NCBI RefSeq assembly: GCF_003171515.1
Contig: NC_089390.1
Coordinates: 5,704,001 to 5,768,000, forward strand
Source: Pyrenophora tritici-repentis
Lineage: Eukaryota > Ascomycota > Dothideomycetes > Pleosporales > Pleosporaceae
DNA length: 64,000 bases
Direction: 5' to 3'
The stretch's first letter is position 1. Each line of letters starts with the position of its first letter. The notes below the pieces were generated by a model that ran no database searches, was not told the DNA's origin, and saw only the letters and a program-made list of their open reading frames with translations. The position numbers and the translations under genes are program-made. Of the stretch, positions 20,514 to 33,100 are shown piece by piece.

Positions 20514-21518
20514 ACTGCGACGATAAATCTCGGTGGACTTTTCAGGTCTTGACACAGTCCTCGGCTTTCACAGGATATGGTAAAGCCTTTATACATGCAC
20601 CGCTAGAATATGTATGCCGAGTCATGATAACTAGTCGAAATACCTAATCATCTGCTTTACTCAATATTGATATCAACCTCTAGCTCAGTTGATGTTTTCT
20701 TGGCTGGGATTAAGATCCGTCGGTGTCCGTACAGCCTGGCGTGGGCATTCCAAAATATGCCATTACGCAGATAAGCAGTCGACCCTTTATCCTTACTGGT
20801 CGGCTATCATGGTCTGTCTTGTGGAGCTGTGCAAGTACGTAAACGGCGTTCCTAGATGTGCGATGCACGATAGCTTCCCGAAGCCGCTTCCGATGACTCG
20901 CGCCAACGACGTGCCGGTATGTCCTTATCGCGCGGTTGACGTGGAGTCGCTGCATCGCACGCGGGCCGACAGGTGATAACGCATATCCGTACTGGAAGTG
21001 CAGTGGAGAGTTTAGGGAATAGATGCAGTGTAGTAATCAAGGACAGTCAACAATAGCGGTGCGTAGTTCTAGATGACAGATGCCATTCCGAAGCTCGGTC
21101 GAACAACAGCGGAAGCACATCCCAGACCCGTGGCATCGGGAGAGAAGGAGCCACTCTGGCATTGCACCATGGCTCTAAAATCAGTCTCTATGCTGCCACA
21201 ATCCTAAACATTGCCAATTAAGCTCTGATTATTGCTAACGCCCGCGGCCGTTGAAACCGGGGAAAGGGCGGGGCATCAATCCTAGCAGGAGAACTTCGGC
21301 CGACACCCCCACCCTAACTAACTACAAACATATACTCATGCCCCTTCGCTATGCAATACCCACACTTGAACAAGAGTACCATACAGCTTTTTAGCCCCAG
21401 TACGGTGTTCGCAGACCCACAAACGTTGATCCCACACCGTCACCCGAGTCTTCTTTCTTTCGTTGACCGGCAAGCTGCGCAGGTATCAGCATGAACTACT
21501 ACCAATGAAGCGGTCGGG
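20514..21518. other. Intergenic spacer
   Basis: About 1 kb between the amidase start and the SEC24 stop. It should contain the amidase promoter and the SEC24 3' UTR. No gene or repeat was recognised. Confidence 0.5.
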
Positions 21519-24500
21519 CTAGAGTACCTCTAGTTGTATATGTCTGTGTACATGCACAAGCCAGTCTACATAGCTTTGGGCCTCGTTGTTCCGGTCTTCA
21601 TACAGCAGCCTGGCGAATTCGTATTCGGCACCGTCCAGGCCTTGTCGGGCAAGTTGAATGGTCAGAGCCTTGGACGCTCTGGTCGTCTCTAGGTATTGCA
21701 AAATGTTCCGCACTTGTGCATTGAGGTGGGTCTCGAGGATGGGCAAGGTGGATTGGAAGGGGTCGAGCGCTTTTAGACTGTTGTTGCCTTCGCCGAAAAG
21801 GTCTTCGAGTAGGTTGGGCGAGACCTGTGCGTGCAGCCATAGCAAGCATACTTGTCCGTTATCCACAATATATGCACCGCCTTCTTCTACCTTGGAGAAA
21901 GACGCTCGTATGCCTTCGGGCATTACCAGATGTCCTTTCTCGTTGGCAAAACCATCTGTCGGGTCAAGATTGTGGATCGCGATAATCCGTGGGTAAAGGT
22001 ATAGCGACAGTTCCAACGGACCCATCGATTTAATCATCCGCATATCATGAACTCTCCTATCCGTAGGTTCCTTGCCGCCCTTGAAGGCTCTCGACTTGAT
22101 CAGCCCGAGAATATACATGCCGAACTCCTTGAGGTTCTCCGGTAGCACGAGTTGACCAGGAGGGTTGTTGCCGGTAAAGTTCTTTCTGTAGCCAGCAAGG
22201 ATATCTACAGTCTTCTCGGTCAAAGCTCCTCTGATGTCTTTGAGACTCTTCTCCGTCATACGCGCAGCAGCTTCCTTGGCGATGATGTTCACTACGGCAT
22301 CCTGGTCGACAAACTTCATGCATTCACCAGTATTTGCGCTCACGCTAGCCACAATATTGGTGCATCGTACTCGTCGCTCGCCGCCGGCAGTCGTGTAGAG
22401 AAGTGCACTTTGGAAGTGAGCATCAAGCTTAGGGTCTAGTTTGCCATCGTAACTGAACATGACACCAATGGCCTTGTCAGCATCGATGACTCCAAACTCC
22501 AAGTCGGCACCGAAAGTGTGGTGGTAAAAGTTCCCGTGGTAACCGGAGACCTGCAGACCGTTTGAGCATCGAACCTTCATCAGCGCTTGATAACCGGTTT
22601 CTCGTGTGACTGTATGCTGGATCTCCTTGGACAGCTTGAGTAAGTCCCTGGGTGAGTGGAAGTTTGGGTAGTAGAAGACTTCTCCACCTGTTATGGCAGA
22701 AACATGACCTGGTGGAAATTAGCAAGAACCATGATCATCCAGGGAAATACCATACCGATAGTTGCAATATCAAGGTAGCCGCCGCTCGGTGCTGCCAGAA
22801 AAAAGTCCACACCAATGCCATTTTGTACCATCTTCTCGGCAATCTTTTTAAACCCTGGATGTTCGGTCTGGAGAAGCTTCCTCTCAGCGTCGGTGTTGTG
22901 CATATTACCGTCGTCACGAAGCATCAATCTTCCAGGACCCCAGGTGGGAAGCGCAGCCAACGAACATACTATTTTTCCGCCTGTGGCTGACAAAGCTGCC
23001 ACCGCAGAGTTCAGGGTAGGAAGTAGGGCCGGCTCAGGATTCTTGACTTCAGAGAACATATTTGGTAGTTGCGTGAGGAGGGATGTGATGACTGTCTTGG
23101 ATTCCACAGGGTCAACGAACAAGCCTTCGCTGAATGGCAAGAAAGGATCCTCAAGATCGGACATGACCAGCATCTGAGCGCTTGTCAAATTGGGATTGAG
23201 GTTGTAGAAATGCATTTCTTTGTCGAAAGTCACAATGCCAATCTTGGCACCTTTTGGTATCCGACATGTGGGTTCGGTCTCATCGGTCTCGCTTTTCGAA
23301 TCGCCGTACAATGCGCTCATTATACCTTCGCAGAAGCCATGGAGAAAGCCACGATTGACAGCCTCGGCCGTGACATCAACCAAGAATAGCCAACGTAGCC
23401 CAACAGGCTCCTTGGACCAGTATTCCTTCGGTACCAAGAAGTCAACCGTGCCAAGTGTAAGCTCCGGTCGTTGCAATCTGTCTGTTCTTACACCAGACTG
23501 ATCTGTAGGCGCAAAGTATTCTCCGGGAACGTCGTTGGGATATGTACAAAGGTTGCATACGACCTTGTTTCCGCCAGCCTTGAACTGCATGAATGGATTG
23601 ATGTACGCTCTACATCTTGCACACCTGGGTGGCCCAATCTCGCCAAAGTCTAGTACCGGTATGGCCTGTTCACCTTCCTGCTGAGTAGCCAGCGGTTGTA
23701 GAACCATTCCAAGGGGTAGGGAAGTTGCAGCGAGAGCTTGTGCGGTGAGCGGAATGTTGTTGAGTGTTAAGCGTGCGAATTTAGGTGAGGAATTGCCTTG
23801 GTCAAAGGCAACGAACGGAACGGTGGCGGGAGGTGGTAGGTGGTGCTCCATGGTCGGGTACACATGCTCGAGGTAGTATCTCGCTGGCGCATCTCGCGAT
23901 TTGGGCACACTGGGTATCTGCTCGGGATCAACACGTCCTTGGGCTGAGCCTACGGCGGCACCTCCTGGCTGATGAGGCGCCGCCGGTGTTCTTGCTGCGT
24001 ATTGCATGGGCGAAGCTTGCGCTCCTGGGCTGAACAGCGGATTCACTGGTGCAGGGAATTGGCTCATGGCGGGGGTGATTTGAGGCTCCATCCATTGCGC
24101 TCCTCCCGGCTGCGGCGAGTTCTGATTCATAAATTGCGACGGTATACCATTCTGAGGCGCGCCATTGAAGGCTTGCTGACTGCCTCCAGGACCTTCAATG
24201 TTGTGATATGCATGCCTGTTCTTCTTCTTGTGCTTTGGTTGCGCCGCCTGATCGACACCCAGCCCGACCGCGCCCATCTGTCCTGTCAGATTGTTCATGT
24301 CCTGATCGCCCTGATATTGGGGGTGCGCTTGTGGTGCCCCCTGCTGTGGAAAGTACCCTTCATGCTGCTGGACTGGCGTCCCATACTGCGCTGGTGTGCC
24401 CGCATACTGGCCCGGAGGTGGAGCCATTGCAGGGCTTCCAGCCTGGTAGTAGCCAGCAGGACTCGCGGCAACTGGCGGGCGCTGTCTATTCGGATCATTC

Positions 24501-24550
24501 GGATTTGGAGAGCCTGTGCCCATGGCGTGGTACGCAGCGAAGTCGGACAT
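21519..24550 (-). CDS. SEC24: COPII coat protein Sec24
   Basis: Two exons (24550-22756 and 22708-21519) with one 47-nt intron encode 994 residues. Sec24 binds cargo in the COPII coat at ER exit sites as a dimer with Sec23. Residues 1-200 are the Pro/Gln-rich unstructured N-terminus. The zinc finger is at C310, C313, C332 and C335. The trunk domain (WLFLVDVTAEAV), beta-sandwich (TVTRETGYQALMKVRCSNG), helical and gelsolin-like C-terminal domains follow. I chose the ATG at 24550 (MSDFAAYH); no in-frame ATG is nearby upstream. The intron joint restores the conserved IGHVSAITGGE. It is a single-copy essential gene in fungi and looks intact. Confidence 0.95.
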
Positions 24551-25160
24551 GGTCGCGGCGCGGGGATGCTGGCTTGAAGTTGACAACAGACGAGATGAGT
24601 ACCGACGGTGGGTGTCAAGCGTGTGGCCAAGGAAGAGCCGGGCGCGGAGTAATATTGGAGATGTTCATATCACACGACGAGCATGCTGGGTCGAATTTAA
24701 GCCAGGCCAAAGGGACAGATTTCGAAGAAGCAGGATTGATGATCTGGCTGCTCCATGACCATCGACTTTCCAAAAGAGTGCGTCCGTGCACCATGCCTAC
24801 ACATGCAAGAACGAGACAGGGTCCTTTGGATCGCGTGTCACCAATCGCAGTAAAGACGGGGGATATTGCGGTGGGGGCAGTATAGTTGGCGCAACGCACA
24901 TGTTATTTCACGTGCACCTCAATGCTGTGCAGATACCCACGTTTGAGCCATGTCTTCTAGAAGCGCCCTGTAGGGGTTCTATACGCTCCCTTCACTGCGT
25001 AATATACGTCATATCTGTATATCGCCGTGTGCACACCCCAAGTCCAGTTTCCATGTTCCCATCTTCTCTTTCCATCGTGGAGCGCTGACCCTAGCTGCAT
25101 GTGTGATAATCTCAACCCGCGGCCACGCGCACAAGTATACCCACCATATTTCCATGGCGC
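24551..25160. other. Intergenic spacer with Sec24 promoter
   Basis: About 0.6 kb between the Sec24 ATG and the Aps2 stop, both genes on the minus strand. It should hold the Sec24 promoter and the Aps2 3' UTR. No gene was recognised. Confidence 0.5.
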
Positions 25161-25892
25161 TCATTCTAGTTTATCAAGATGCGCCAGCCGTGTCAAGACC
25201 ACCTGTTTACTTGTCTCTTCGATCTCGCCCGCTAGGAACACTTCGTCGAGGATAGCGTACACCTGTGAACATTAGCCATCGGTCTTTGCCCTTTGATTCC
25301 CAATCGAAGCCTATTCATCCCGACCCGTGTCGCAACGTACCTTGTAGAAGTTGAAGACCAAATCCAGCTCACAGACATTACCAAAGAACGCGTCCAACAC
25401 CTCTACAAAGAAATGTATCGCCTCCAAGTACGCCAACTCATTATCATTTGTATCGACGCATGCGCAAAAGAAGAGGCCAGCGTATCGGCGGTATACGATC
25501 TTAGACATGTTTCGGAATTCGACGAAGTTGGACTGGTGCTTCTGGTCGCGTGGCGCAATGAGGCGATGAACCTTTTGTACTCTCTCGTCAACGTAGTTCT
25601 CTCGCCAGTACGCGTATCGACAATTGGGGCGGGTTCGTCGCGGAGATTCGAGACTGAAAGTTGTCGCATACCTCGCCCTTCAACTTGACCTTCTCCTCAT
25701 CCTGCCACAGCAAATTAGCAAACCACTCTTCTCATAGCATAAGTCTGCAATACTAAACTCACACTATACGGCGCATACCACTTTGCCAACCGCGTCTTGC
25801 CTCTGCCAACAAGTCAGCCCCTACTTTCCCTGCTCAATCGCTCCAAACAAAACATACTGCCTGTTCTGGATCAAGATGAACGAGAGCACCAT
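25161..25892 (-). CDS. APS2: AP-2 adaptor complex sigma subunit
   Basis: Five exons (25892-25858, 25802-25763, 25701-25672, 25571-25341, 25262-25161) encode 145 residues, the usual length for this subunit. All four introns (55, 61, 100 and 78 nt) have GT and AG ends and keep phase. The sequence matches the sigma-2 family throughout: [53 protein letters not shown] and [15 protein letters not shown]. In clathrin endocytosis the sigma subunit stabilises the AP-2 core and helps bind dileucine cargo signals. One AP-1/AP-2 alternative was considered, but the FVEFRN and [12 protein letters not shown] segments favour sigma-2. Confidence 0.95.
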
Positions 25893-26266
25893 GTTTGCAA
25901 TGTGCCTTTCGTGAGGATAGGCTCGGCGCGCTAATAGAAAGACCTTGGAAAGTTCCGTCTACAAGACAGAAGTGTCGCACAGCCCAGCAAGCCGTTCAGG
26001 ACCGACCAAACCCCCATGGAAAGGGTAGCCGGTCCGTGCGCAGGGCGGACCCCTGCGGGCGGAAGTCCACTTTTAGCCGCATTGTTCTTGTCTGGAGTTG
26101 GTTGGTCAACATCGAACTTACATGTAACGATTCCTGCTCAAGCACAGCGCGAGTATGATTACAGCATGTTTTATTGTCGCAATACATCCGCCAGCAGATG
26201 TTTCTACTAAATGAGTGAAGAAGTCTTTATACAAAATAGGTAAACATGAGAACACCGGCGACTACC

Positions 26267-27439
26267 TCATCTCCTCCTACTCCTCACCCTACTCAGCGGC
26301 TCCAGCTCCTCCAGCAATACCTGCGGAACCATCCATCCTACTTTTTCCTCGTTCTTCACCGCAACCGGTGGCGGTGGTGTAGCAACCACCAGCACCGTAT
26401 ATGCCTGGTCTTTATTACCTTGCGACTCTGAACACGCGGGTACTCTTTCCCGACGATACCTCCTCTTGCTAATCAACCCCATGAGCGAATTAACCGGCGA
26501 TTTGATATCCGACATTTTTGACAAAGAAGAAGAAGGAGCAACAGGCTTCTCCAGTACAGCAGAATCAGCATTTTCCATGATAACATCGCCATCAGCATCC
26601 CTATTCAGCCCCATCAGCTCGCCTCCTTGTTGCTCATCGCCCTCCGCTTCCTCCACAACGGTTGAAAGAGGCGACGAAGCATGCATTCCGGAATCCACAC
26701 TCTTCCTGCGCTCAGCGCTCGCAAGTAGCGCGCCCCAGAAAGTAGCCTTTTCATGCTCCATCGACCTCTTAAGGCTCTTGCAGTTCTCGGGCTTGAGGAT
26801 GCCTTCAAACATTGTATTGGTCACGGGAGCAGTAAGCGTAGACATGCTGTTACTGACTTGCAAGGTAGGGAAAGTAGTCTCTACAGGCGTGTGGACACCG
26901 TATTTCTTGCCCCACCGGCATTCAGACGGGTACTCGCATGTGTTCCAGCAGTCTTTCTTTCCCTGGCTGGGTGTTTGCGAGACGACTACGGGGTCGTTAT
27001 TGAACTGGTTTAGAGTGGTATTCTTTGTTCCGCCTCTTCGCCATCGCCCCCACGTTTTCCAGCCCGAATAGTCGAATTCGCTGCCGCAGGCTCGATGCTT
27101 CTTTGCGCGTCGTGGGTTCGTCGACTTTCGCCAGTTCTTGATTGTGGTGGTGCCGCTGCAGAACTCGTGGCCGTCGTCGAGACAGCGTCGTGTTACGCCC
27201 AGACGGTAGTTGCGGTGGCATTGGTGGCAGGACCATACCCAGGATAAGGGGCTTGGTGGTGCGTTGATCGCAGGCTGTGGGTAGATTGCAGAGTCATTCT
27301 GTCGGGATTGGTACCGGGACGGGAGATTCGCTGTAAGAGGTGTGCGTGGAGAGAATGGCGATGGAGGAATTGAAAGCAGCGAGGGTGTGAAAGGCGCTGG
27401 GGAAATCCTGAGAGGACTTCGTGACGATCGGTTTGACAT
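26267..27439 (-). CDS. Unknown fungal protein with Cys/His-rich domain
   Basis: An uninterrupted frame of 390 residues starts at the ATG at 27439. Residues 1-65 are Ser/Pro-rich. A Cys/His cluster follows (WSCHQCHRNYRLG, then RRCLDDGHEFC, ACGSEFDYSGW and CWNTCEYPSECRWG), which could bind zinc. The C-terminal half is charged and low in complexity (EEAEGDEQQGGE; ends SRVRSRRR), suggesting a nuclear protein. I do not recognise the family. No intron is evident. The pattern of conserved Trp and Cys suggests a real, conserved fungal gene. Confidence 0.75.
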   Translation of the reverse strand: MSNRSSRSPLRISPAPFTPSLLSIPPSPFSPRTPLTANLPSRYQSRQNDSAIYPQPAINAPPSPLSWVWSCHQCHRNYRLGVTRRCLDDGHEFCSGTTTIKNWRKSTNPRRAKKHRACGSEFDYSGWKTWGRWRRGGTKNTTLNQFNNDPVVVSQTPSQGKKDCWNTCEYPSECRWGKKYGVHTPVETTFPTLQVSNSMSTLTAPVTNTMFEGILKPENCKSLKRSMEHEKATFWGALLASAERRKSVDSGMHASSPLSTVVEEAEGDEQQGGELMGLNRDADGDVIMENADSAVLEKPVAPSSSLSKMSDIKSPVNSLMGLISKRRYRRERVPACSESQGNKDQAYTVLVVATPPPPVAVKNEEKVGWMVPQVLLEELEPLSRVRSRRR

Positions 27440-28283
27440 GTCTGTACAAGCGTGCTTACAACTTCGAGCAGTTTATGTTGAGGAAACTGAATCTGTTGGC
27501 AGTATGCAGTTGTTCGCAAAATCCAGCTTTGCAGTGCATCAAAATAGCAGATTGCGTAGCGAATATCGTAAGGAAACAACAGGGTAACAAGAACTGAAGG
27601 ACTGAGATACTAACCCAGGCCTGAAACAGCTGACCTACCTATTTCTAGAAAAATGTCAATGATCAGCAGTCGCCGCACCTTCAAAACGCCATTCCTTTGT
27701 GCAGACATCGGCGATGCGTTACGGAGAAGTTGACAAAAGATGGGGGTTGGTGTTCACCTTTGTTCTCATGACCTAGCCCCGTCATGATGTAGCGATCTCA
27801 CGCGGGCTGCGCAATCCGGCTCTTTGTTGAAAACGGATAGCTCGTAGGCCTGATGACCCGGTCTCGAATACATTTCCGCTTTGTTAGTGGGGCTTTCGAG
27901 CGCATGGCAGGTCCCAGTGCTTTGGGACATCTCGTTCTCTTTGGTCACTGCGGCAATTGAGGGTGTGCTCAATTATTGTTTCTGACAGTTCCTGCATGTG
28001 CTAAACTTGTGCTGCTTTGAAGACATGTCCACAAGAAACATCTGGCGATACAACGACAGAGTTTCTGCATACGACGCGTTTTGGCAAATAGTCATTATAT
28101 CGGGCTGTGTCAATCGCTCGCGGTCATCATGTCTCAGAACAACTGGTTACAAAAGACCGTATATGCTTTCGTCGACTATCTCCATTGTGATGTCTCCTTC
28201 GATGGGAGAATATTGCTGTACTGCCTGCTCTTCAACATAAATGAAGCATCTCATTACTGCCTTTGCTAACCTCCGATGCCCCT
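27440..28283. other. Intergenic spacer
   Basis: About 0.85 kb lie between two minus-strand genes. It should hold the promoter of the Cys/His-rich protein gene. No gene or repeat was recognised. Confidence 0.45.
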
Positions 28284-29168
28284 TTACACCTTCCACCCCA
28301 TCTCCACAGTGCCCTCCTTTGATGTTAAGAGCACAGGCAGTAAGCAGCTGTCCATATTGTCTAACTCGTAATCTTCAGGATAAGACTTCATGACCTTAAT
28401 CCGCACCACATCTTCCATCGCAAGAATGTCATCTTGTCCCCCTTCCTCTTCTAGGTTTTCAATGTGCCGCCAATCAAAAGCAACCCTACGTCTCCGTGGA
28501 CGATTCCTCGTGAGGGGACCGACTTCAATTTTTGGAACATCCCTGCGTGCAACGCCATCTTGTCCAGCTCGAAAGACAGCTGCATTTTTAGCATAAAAGT
28601 CGGATTGACCGCTAAAATGTCCTGCTATTTCAACCTTTCCATCTACAAGGTACCGGTAGTCATCGAGGAGGTGCGAATAGTCGTACTCTATAGTTCCTGG
28701 AGTAGTGGGATAAGGAAGGTGGGCCTTTGGACCGTAGCCTGTCGACGGGATTCTCCCTGTATGATTCATCCGGGGTGTGGAGAAGAGGGAGTCTTGGCTC
28801 TCAGTCTCAAAAACATCAGTACCGGGAGGCTGAGTCAAGGTTGCTCTGATGGTTGCTGCAAAGCCCGCTTCCAGGTGGCCTCTACCTTCGATGAGAACCT
28901 GTTCAACTCCGCGGATGCCTAGCAGCGCCTTTGAGGACCCCTTTTCCGTGCTGTTGATCATGTATGGCAGTTGTCCCTTCTCTTTCCGTGTCAAATTGCC
29001 AGTGATCAACTTGTCAAGTCGCTTGCCAACTACACCAGACATCGCGGGGGAACTCAAATGGTAGCTGTACCGCGTGAAGAGTAAGTTACCCTTTACAACC
29101 AGCTTGACAGTTTGAATATTGTGGAGATTTGTGCCATCTGAGCATGGATGAAGTTCTGTTAGAGCCAC
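28284..29168 (-). CDS. Unknown protein, C-terminal part of a possibly split gene
   Basis: An open frame of about 294 residues ends at 28284. It is preceded by a likely splice acceptor (branch ACTGAC, then CTCTAACAG at about 29159), so the true 5' exons lie upstream and are unresolved; the first in-frame ATG is at 29042. Recognisable features are few: HNIQTVKLVVKGNLLF, a mid-region TRNRPRRRRVAFDWRH and an acidic EEEGGQDD. No family is recognised. About 320 bp upstream lies the edge of the inverted-repeat unit at 29491. A separate exon outside its other edge (34887-35083) may be the detached start of this gene. Confidence 0.55.
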   Translation of the reverse strand: MALTELHPCSDGTNLHNIQTVKLVVKGNLLFTRYSYHLSSPAMSGVVGKRLDKLITGNLTRKEKGQLPYMINSTEKGSSKALLGIRGVEQVLIEGRGHLEAGFAATIRATLTQPPGTDVFETESQDSLFSTPRMNHTGRIPSTGYGPKAHLPYPTTPGTIEYDYSHLLDDYRYLVDGKVEIAGHFSGQSDFYAKNAAVFRAGQDGVARRDVPKIEVGPLTRNRPRRRRVAFDWRHIENLEEEGGQDDILAMEDVVRIKVMKSYPEDYELDNMDSCLLPVLLTSKEGTVEMGWKV

Positions 29169-30153
29169 AGCGAGTCAGTAATCCGCAAAGTCGTCCAGTT
29201 TGCTTGTTTCTAGATGAATTTCCAGGGTATGGATGTCACATAGATGGGTGTTAGAGCGATTTGCAACGTTGGAGAAAGCTTCACAGTCGGACGTGTTGGA
29301 GAGGATGATTTGATCGCGCCTTGGGAGTAAACTGGGACTGGCTTTTGGATGACGTGTCCTCCTCGTGGGTAAGAGCTCGGGCGACGAACCCTTTGTACAC
29401 CCCTCGTCCTCACCCAGCCCCTGTGATGAGCTGTGTTCTGTCTAAGATTCAGTCGTTCATTCAGTAGAGATTGCAGGGTACAGACACGGTAAGGTGCGTC
29501 CCTAGGTGGAGAGACACTATGTCCCGAGACAGGTTGGTGGTTCGGAGTTTCGGCGCCTCTATTAGGAGAAGTTATAGAGCTGATCTTTATATACGGTGTT
29601 AATTAATTGATTCTTGTTTAGACTAACAGGGTCCGATAAGGATCTCTGAAGTGTTGGTCGTGCTGTCGATCGTTTCGCCGACACCGTCGGACAATTCCCC
29701 ATCGATAACCCCCTGTCTACTCGCGATCTAGACAATTTCATCAAACGTCGGAGACCTTAGGAGGAAGAGCAGTTAACGAAGACTATGTTCCTCGACTTTA
29801 AAGGTCACTTAAACGTAGTAGTGAGCTCGCCGAAAGCCCCGAAGAGAGAGAGAGGGAAACCCTACAGCGAGACACAACCCAGCGGGACCTGCCAGCTAAG
29901 CTTAGCCTACGTTGGCGCACTCACTAGCTACTAGTAATTTAATGTAATTAATAAAACGCTATGCCTTCTTTGTATTAGCCGTAAAATAGATGTAGCGCAT
30001 GCTAATAGCTTTCTAAGAGTATCTTACGCTGCATATAGAGAACTGTGCCCCGTGTCCTTTTATGCGTTAACTAAAAGATGCTTACTATGCACCTAAAAAT
30101 ACTTGCTTAGGGCCTGAGCGATGCTATTCGGACCCTGATACAGTGTTGCCTTC

Positions 30154-33100
30154 CTAATGTTGATGAGCACCCGCATCAAGCAGCGTCTTGACTACCTGTT
30201 CGTAACCTCCAGCTAAAGCTGCCTGCAGTGCGTTGCCGTACTGTCCACCCTGCGCGTTGACCTCGGCGCCCGCGTCGAGCAGCATCTTGACTACCTGCTC
30301 GTGGCCTTCAGCTAAAGCTGCCTGCAGTGCGTTGCCGTACTGTCCACCCTGCGCGTTGACCTCGGCGCCCGCGTCGAGCAGCATCTTGACTACCTGCTCG
30401 TGGCCTTCAGCTGAAGCTGCCTGCAGTGCGTTGCCGTAGCCTCCACCCTGCGCGTTCACCTCGGCGCCCGCGTTGAGCAGCATCTGGACTATCTGCTCGT
30501 GGCCTCTGTGTGAAGCTGCCTGCAGTGCATTGCCGTAGTATCTACCCTGCCCGTCAACTTCAGCGCCCTTGTTAAGTAGCATCTTGACTACCTGCTCGTG
30601 GCCTCCCCATGAAGCTGCGTATAGTGCATTGCCGTACTCTCCACCCTGCGCGTTGACCTTAGCGCCCGCGTCGAGCAGTGTCTTGACTACCTGCTCGTGG
30701 CCTCTCCATGAAGCTGCGTATAGTGCATTGCCGTACTCTCCACCCTGCGCGTTCACCTCGGCGCCCTGGTCGAGCAGCGTCTTGACTACCTGCTCGTGGT
30801 CTTTCCTTGAAGCTGCCTGCAGTGCGTTGCCGTAATGTCCACCTTGTGCGTTCACCTCGGCGCCCTTGTCGAGCAGTGTCTTAACTACCTGCTTGTGGCC
30901 TCTAGCTGAAGCTGCCTGCAGTGCGTTGCCGTAGTATCCACCTTGTGCGTTCACCTCGGCGCCCTGGTCGAGCAGCGTCTTGACTACCTGCTCGTGGTCT
31001 TTCCTTGAAGCTGCCTGCAGTGCGTTGCCGTAATGTCCACCTTGTGCGTTCACCTCGGCGCCCTTGTCGAGCAGTGTCTTAACTACCTGCTTGTGGCCTT
31101 CAGCTGAAGCTGCCTGCAGTGCGTTGCCGTGGCGCCCACCCTGCGCGTTCACCTCGGCGCCCGCGTTGAGCAGTGTCTTGACTACTTGCTCGTAACCTCC
31201 AGCTGAAGCTGCCTGCAGTGCGTTGCCGTAGCCTCCACCCTGCGCGTTCACCTCGGCACCCTTGTCGAGCAGCAGTCTTGTGACTGTACTAAAGCCTAAC
31301 AATGCTACGTAGTAAAGCGGCATAGGTATGCAATCAAGCTTTTTTCCCAGATTTCGCCCCTCCCATGTGCGGTCTGGATCATGCAACCGAATCCAGTTGA
31401 GATATGCAGGCTCTTCCCTAGCCATTAAACCCATAATTAGCTGACTAGCTTGTTCTACTTTGTCTCCTGTCTTTCGAAGATGGCTGCTCCAGAACTCTGC
31501 TGAGTATCTTGCAAGTGCGGAAGCCTTAAGAGTCTCCCTCGATAGCGGTTGCTGGAACTGGATCAGGTACTCTAAAGAGCCTCTCGCTATCGCATTGTGA
31601 CATTCAGCCTCTTGCATGCTGTACTGCTTTGCTGACCCTTGTTTGATCCTATCTGACACAAGATACTCCTGCACTGAGTAGTGTGCTAGAGCGATGATCT
31701 GTTGGGCAGGCCTTAATCTTCCGCCCGCTTCGTTTTTCGTGATAGTGACTAGACTAGAGCAAATGTCCAGCGCTTCTAGCGGGTCTTCTAGCACCTCATC
31801 ACGGTCGAACGCTGGGTCGCGCGCCACGTCGATAGCGACGACTTCGGCGATCTCTTCGACAGATAGCGGTCGCTCAGAGAACGTCAGCCACTGCAGGATG
31901 CGCATCGCATACTCAGAATATTCCTCGCTTATCGCGGAGAGGATGCGGTCGTATGTCTGGTCTAGCGTCCGCGGTAGAGTGGCAAGAGATTTCCGCAACA
32001 TTGCTCGATTGCAACACTTTCCTAGTGTGTCCAGCTGACACACAGCCCATCGAAACCTATGCTATTGTTAGCTTTAGCTCTGCGGAAAACTGAGTAAGAA
32101 CACGTACATCCCGCGAGCTCCGCCCATGAGCGCAGCCTCGATTTCCTGCCGGACAGCATCGTCTTTGTTCCATTTCGCTAAGCCCTTGTCGTTATGCAGC
32201 CTTTGTTGAACGTATCGCTGTATGTCTTGATCTACTACGTCCCTTTAAAGACAGATGGCGCTCTCTTCCTTAATGTAGCCCTCCAAAGACCTTTCGATGT
32301 CCCGTTCTTTTCGGCTGGTCATAAGCAGGTGCAGGCTGTTAAGCTGCCACCCAGCCACTGTCTTAAGTATGTCCATCAGCTCTAAGCGCTGCGAACACTC
32401 ATCAAGAGCATCAAGGATGATGTAGACGTGCGCGAACTCTTGCACTACCTGACGTATCACGTCGAGGAGTGCATGCAACGATGGCTTTCGTAGTCCGTTC
32501 TCGCAAGATAAAAACAACGCGTCAACGCCCTTAGGTATCACGACTGAACGCTGGAGGGACTGGCATAGCAGCGAGCGCAGCATAAGCTCTGGATCCTGTT
32601 TCTGTGCATCGTTGAAGTCAAAGTAGAAGTACGCCGCTACCATACGAGTGTCATCACGGCAGTGGTGCAGTAGATGCTCGATGATAGTGGAGCTCAGGAT
32701 AGTCTTTCCACATCCTGGAATCCCGTACAGCCATAGCCGGGACGCTGCGCTCTCCTTCCATTTTGTGAACTTTGCGCTTTCTAGTAGCCAGAACCCAGTC
32801 TTAGCCTGCCGCTGCTTGTACGCTTTATGATAGTTTGTGGACGGGTCAGGTGCCGAAAGCCAGCTGCAGATCTTGCTAAGCCTCTCCTCCTGGTTTCGGC
32901 TGCGAGCATCGGAGTTGTCAGCAGGAATACTCGCGACTTGCTCGAAAGACTCTCGTATCTCTTTTCTTAGCCGCTTCAGCGCGTTCTCTTTGCCCTCGCT
33001 ATAGATCAGGGGTAGATGAATGCCGAATATGCCTAGCAGGCAATAAGCTCTATCTTCTGGGCGTGTCGTCTGGCGGTTGTACGCCCAAGAAAACCGCTCA

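Noticed and set aside
24551..24586. Upstream extension of the Sec24 frame by 12 codons
   Set aside because: The extension starts at a TTG codon, not ATG; the ATG at 24550 gives the expected N-terminus.
29210..29413. Separate small gene upstream of 28284-29168
   Set aside because: It starts at GTG, lacks motifs and could not be joined in phase to the downstream exon by good splice sites; left unresolved.
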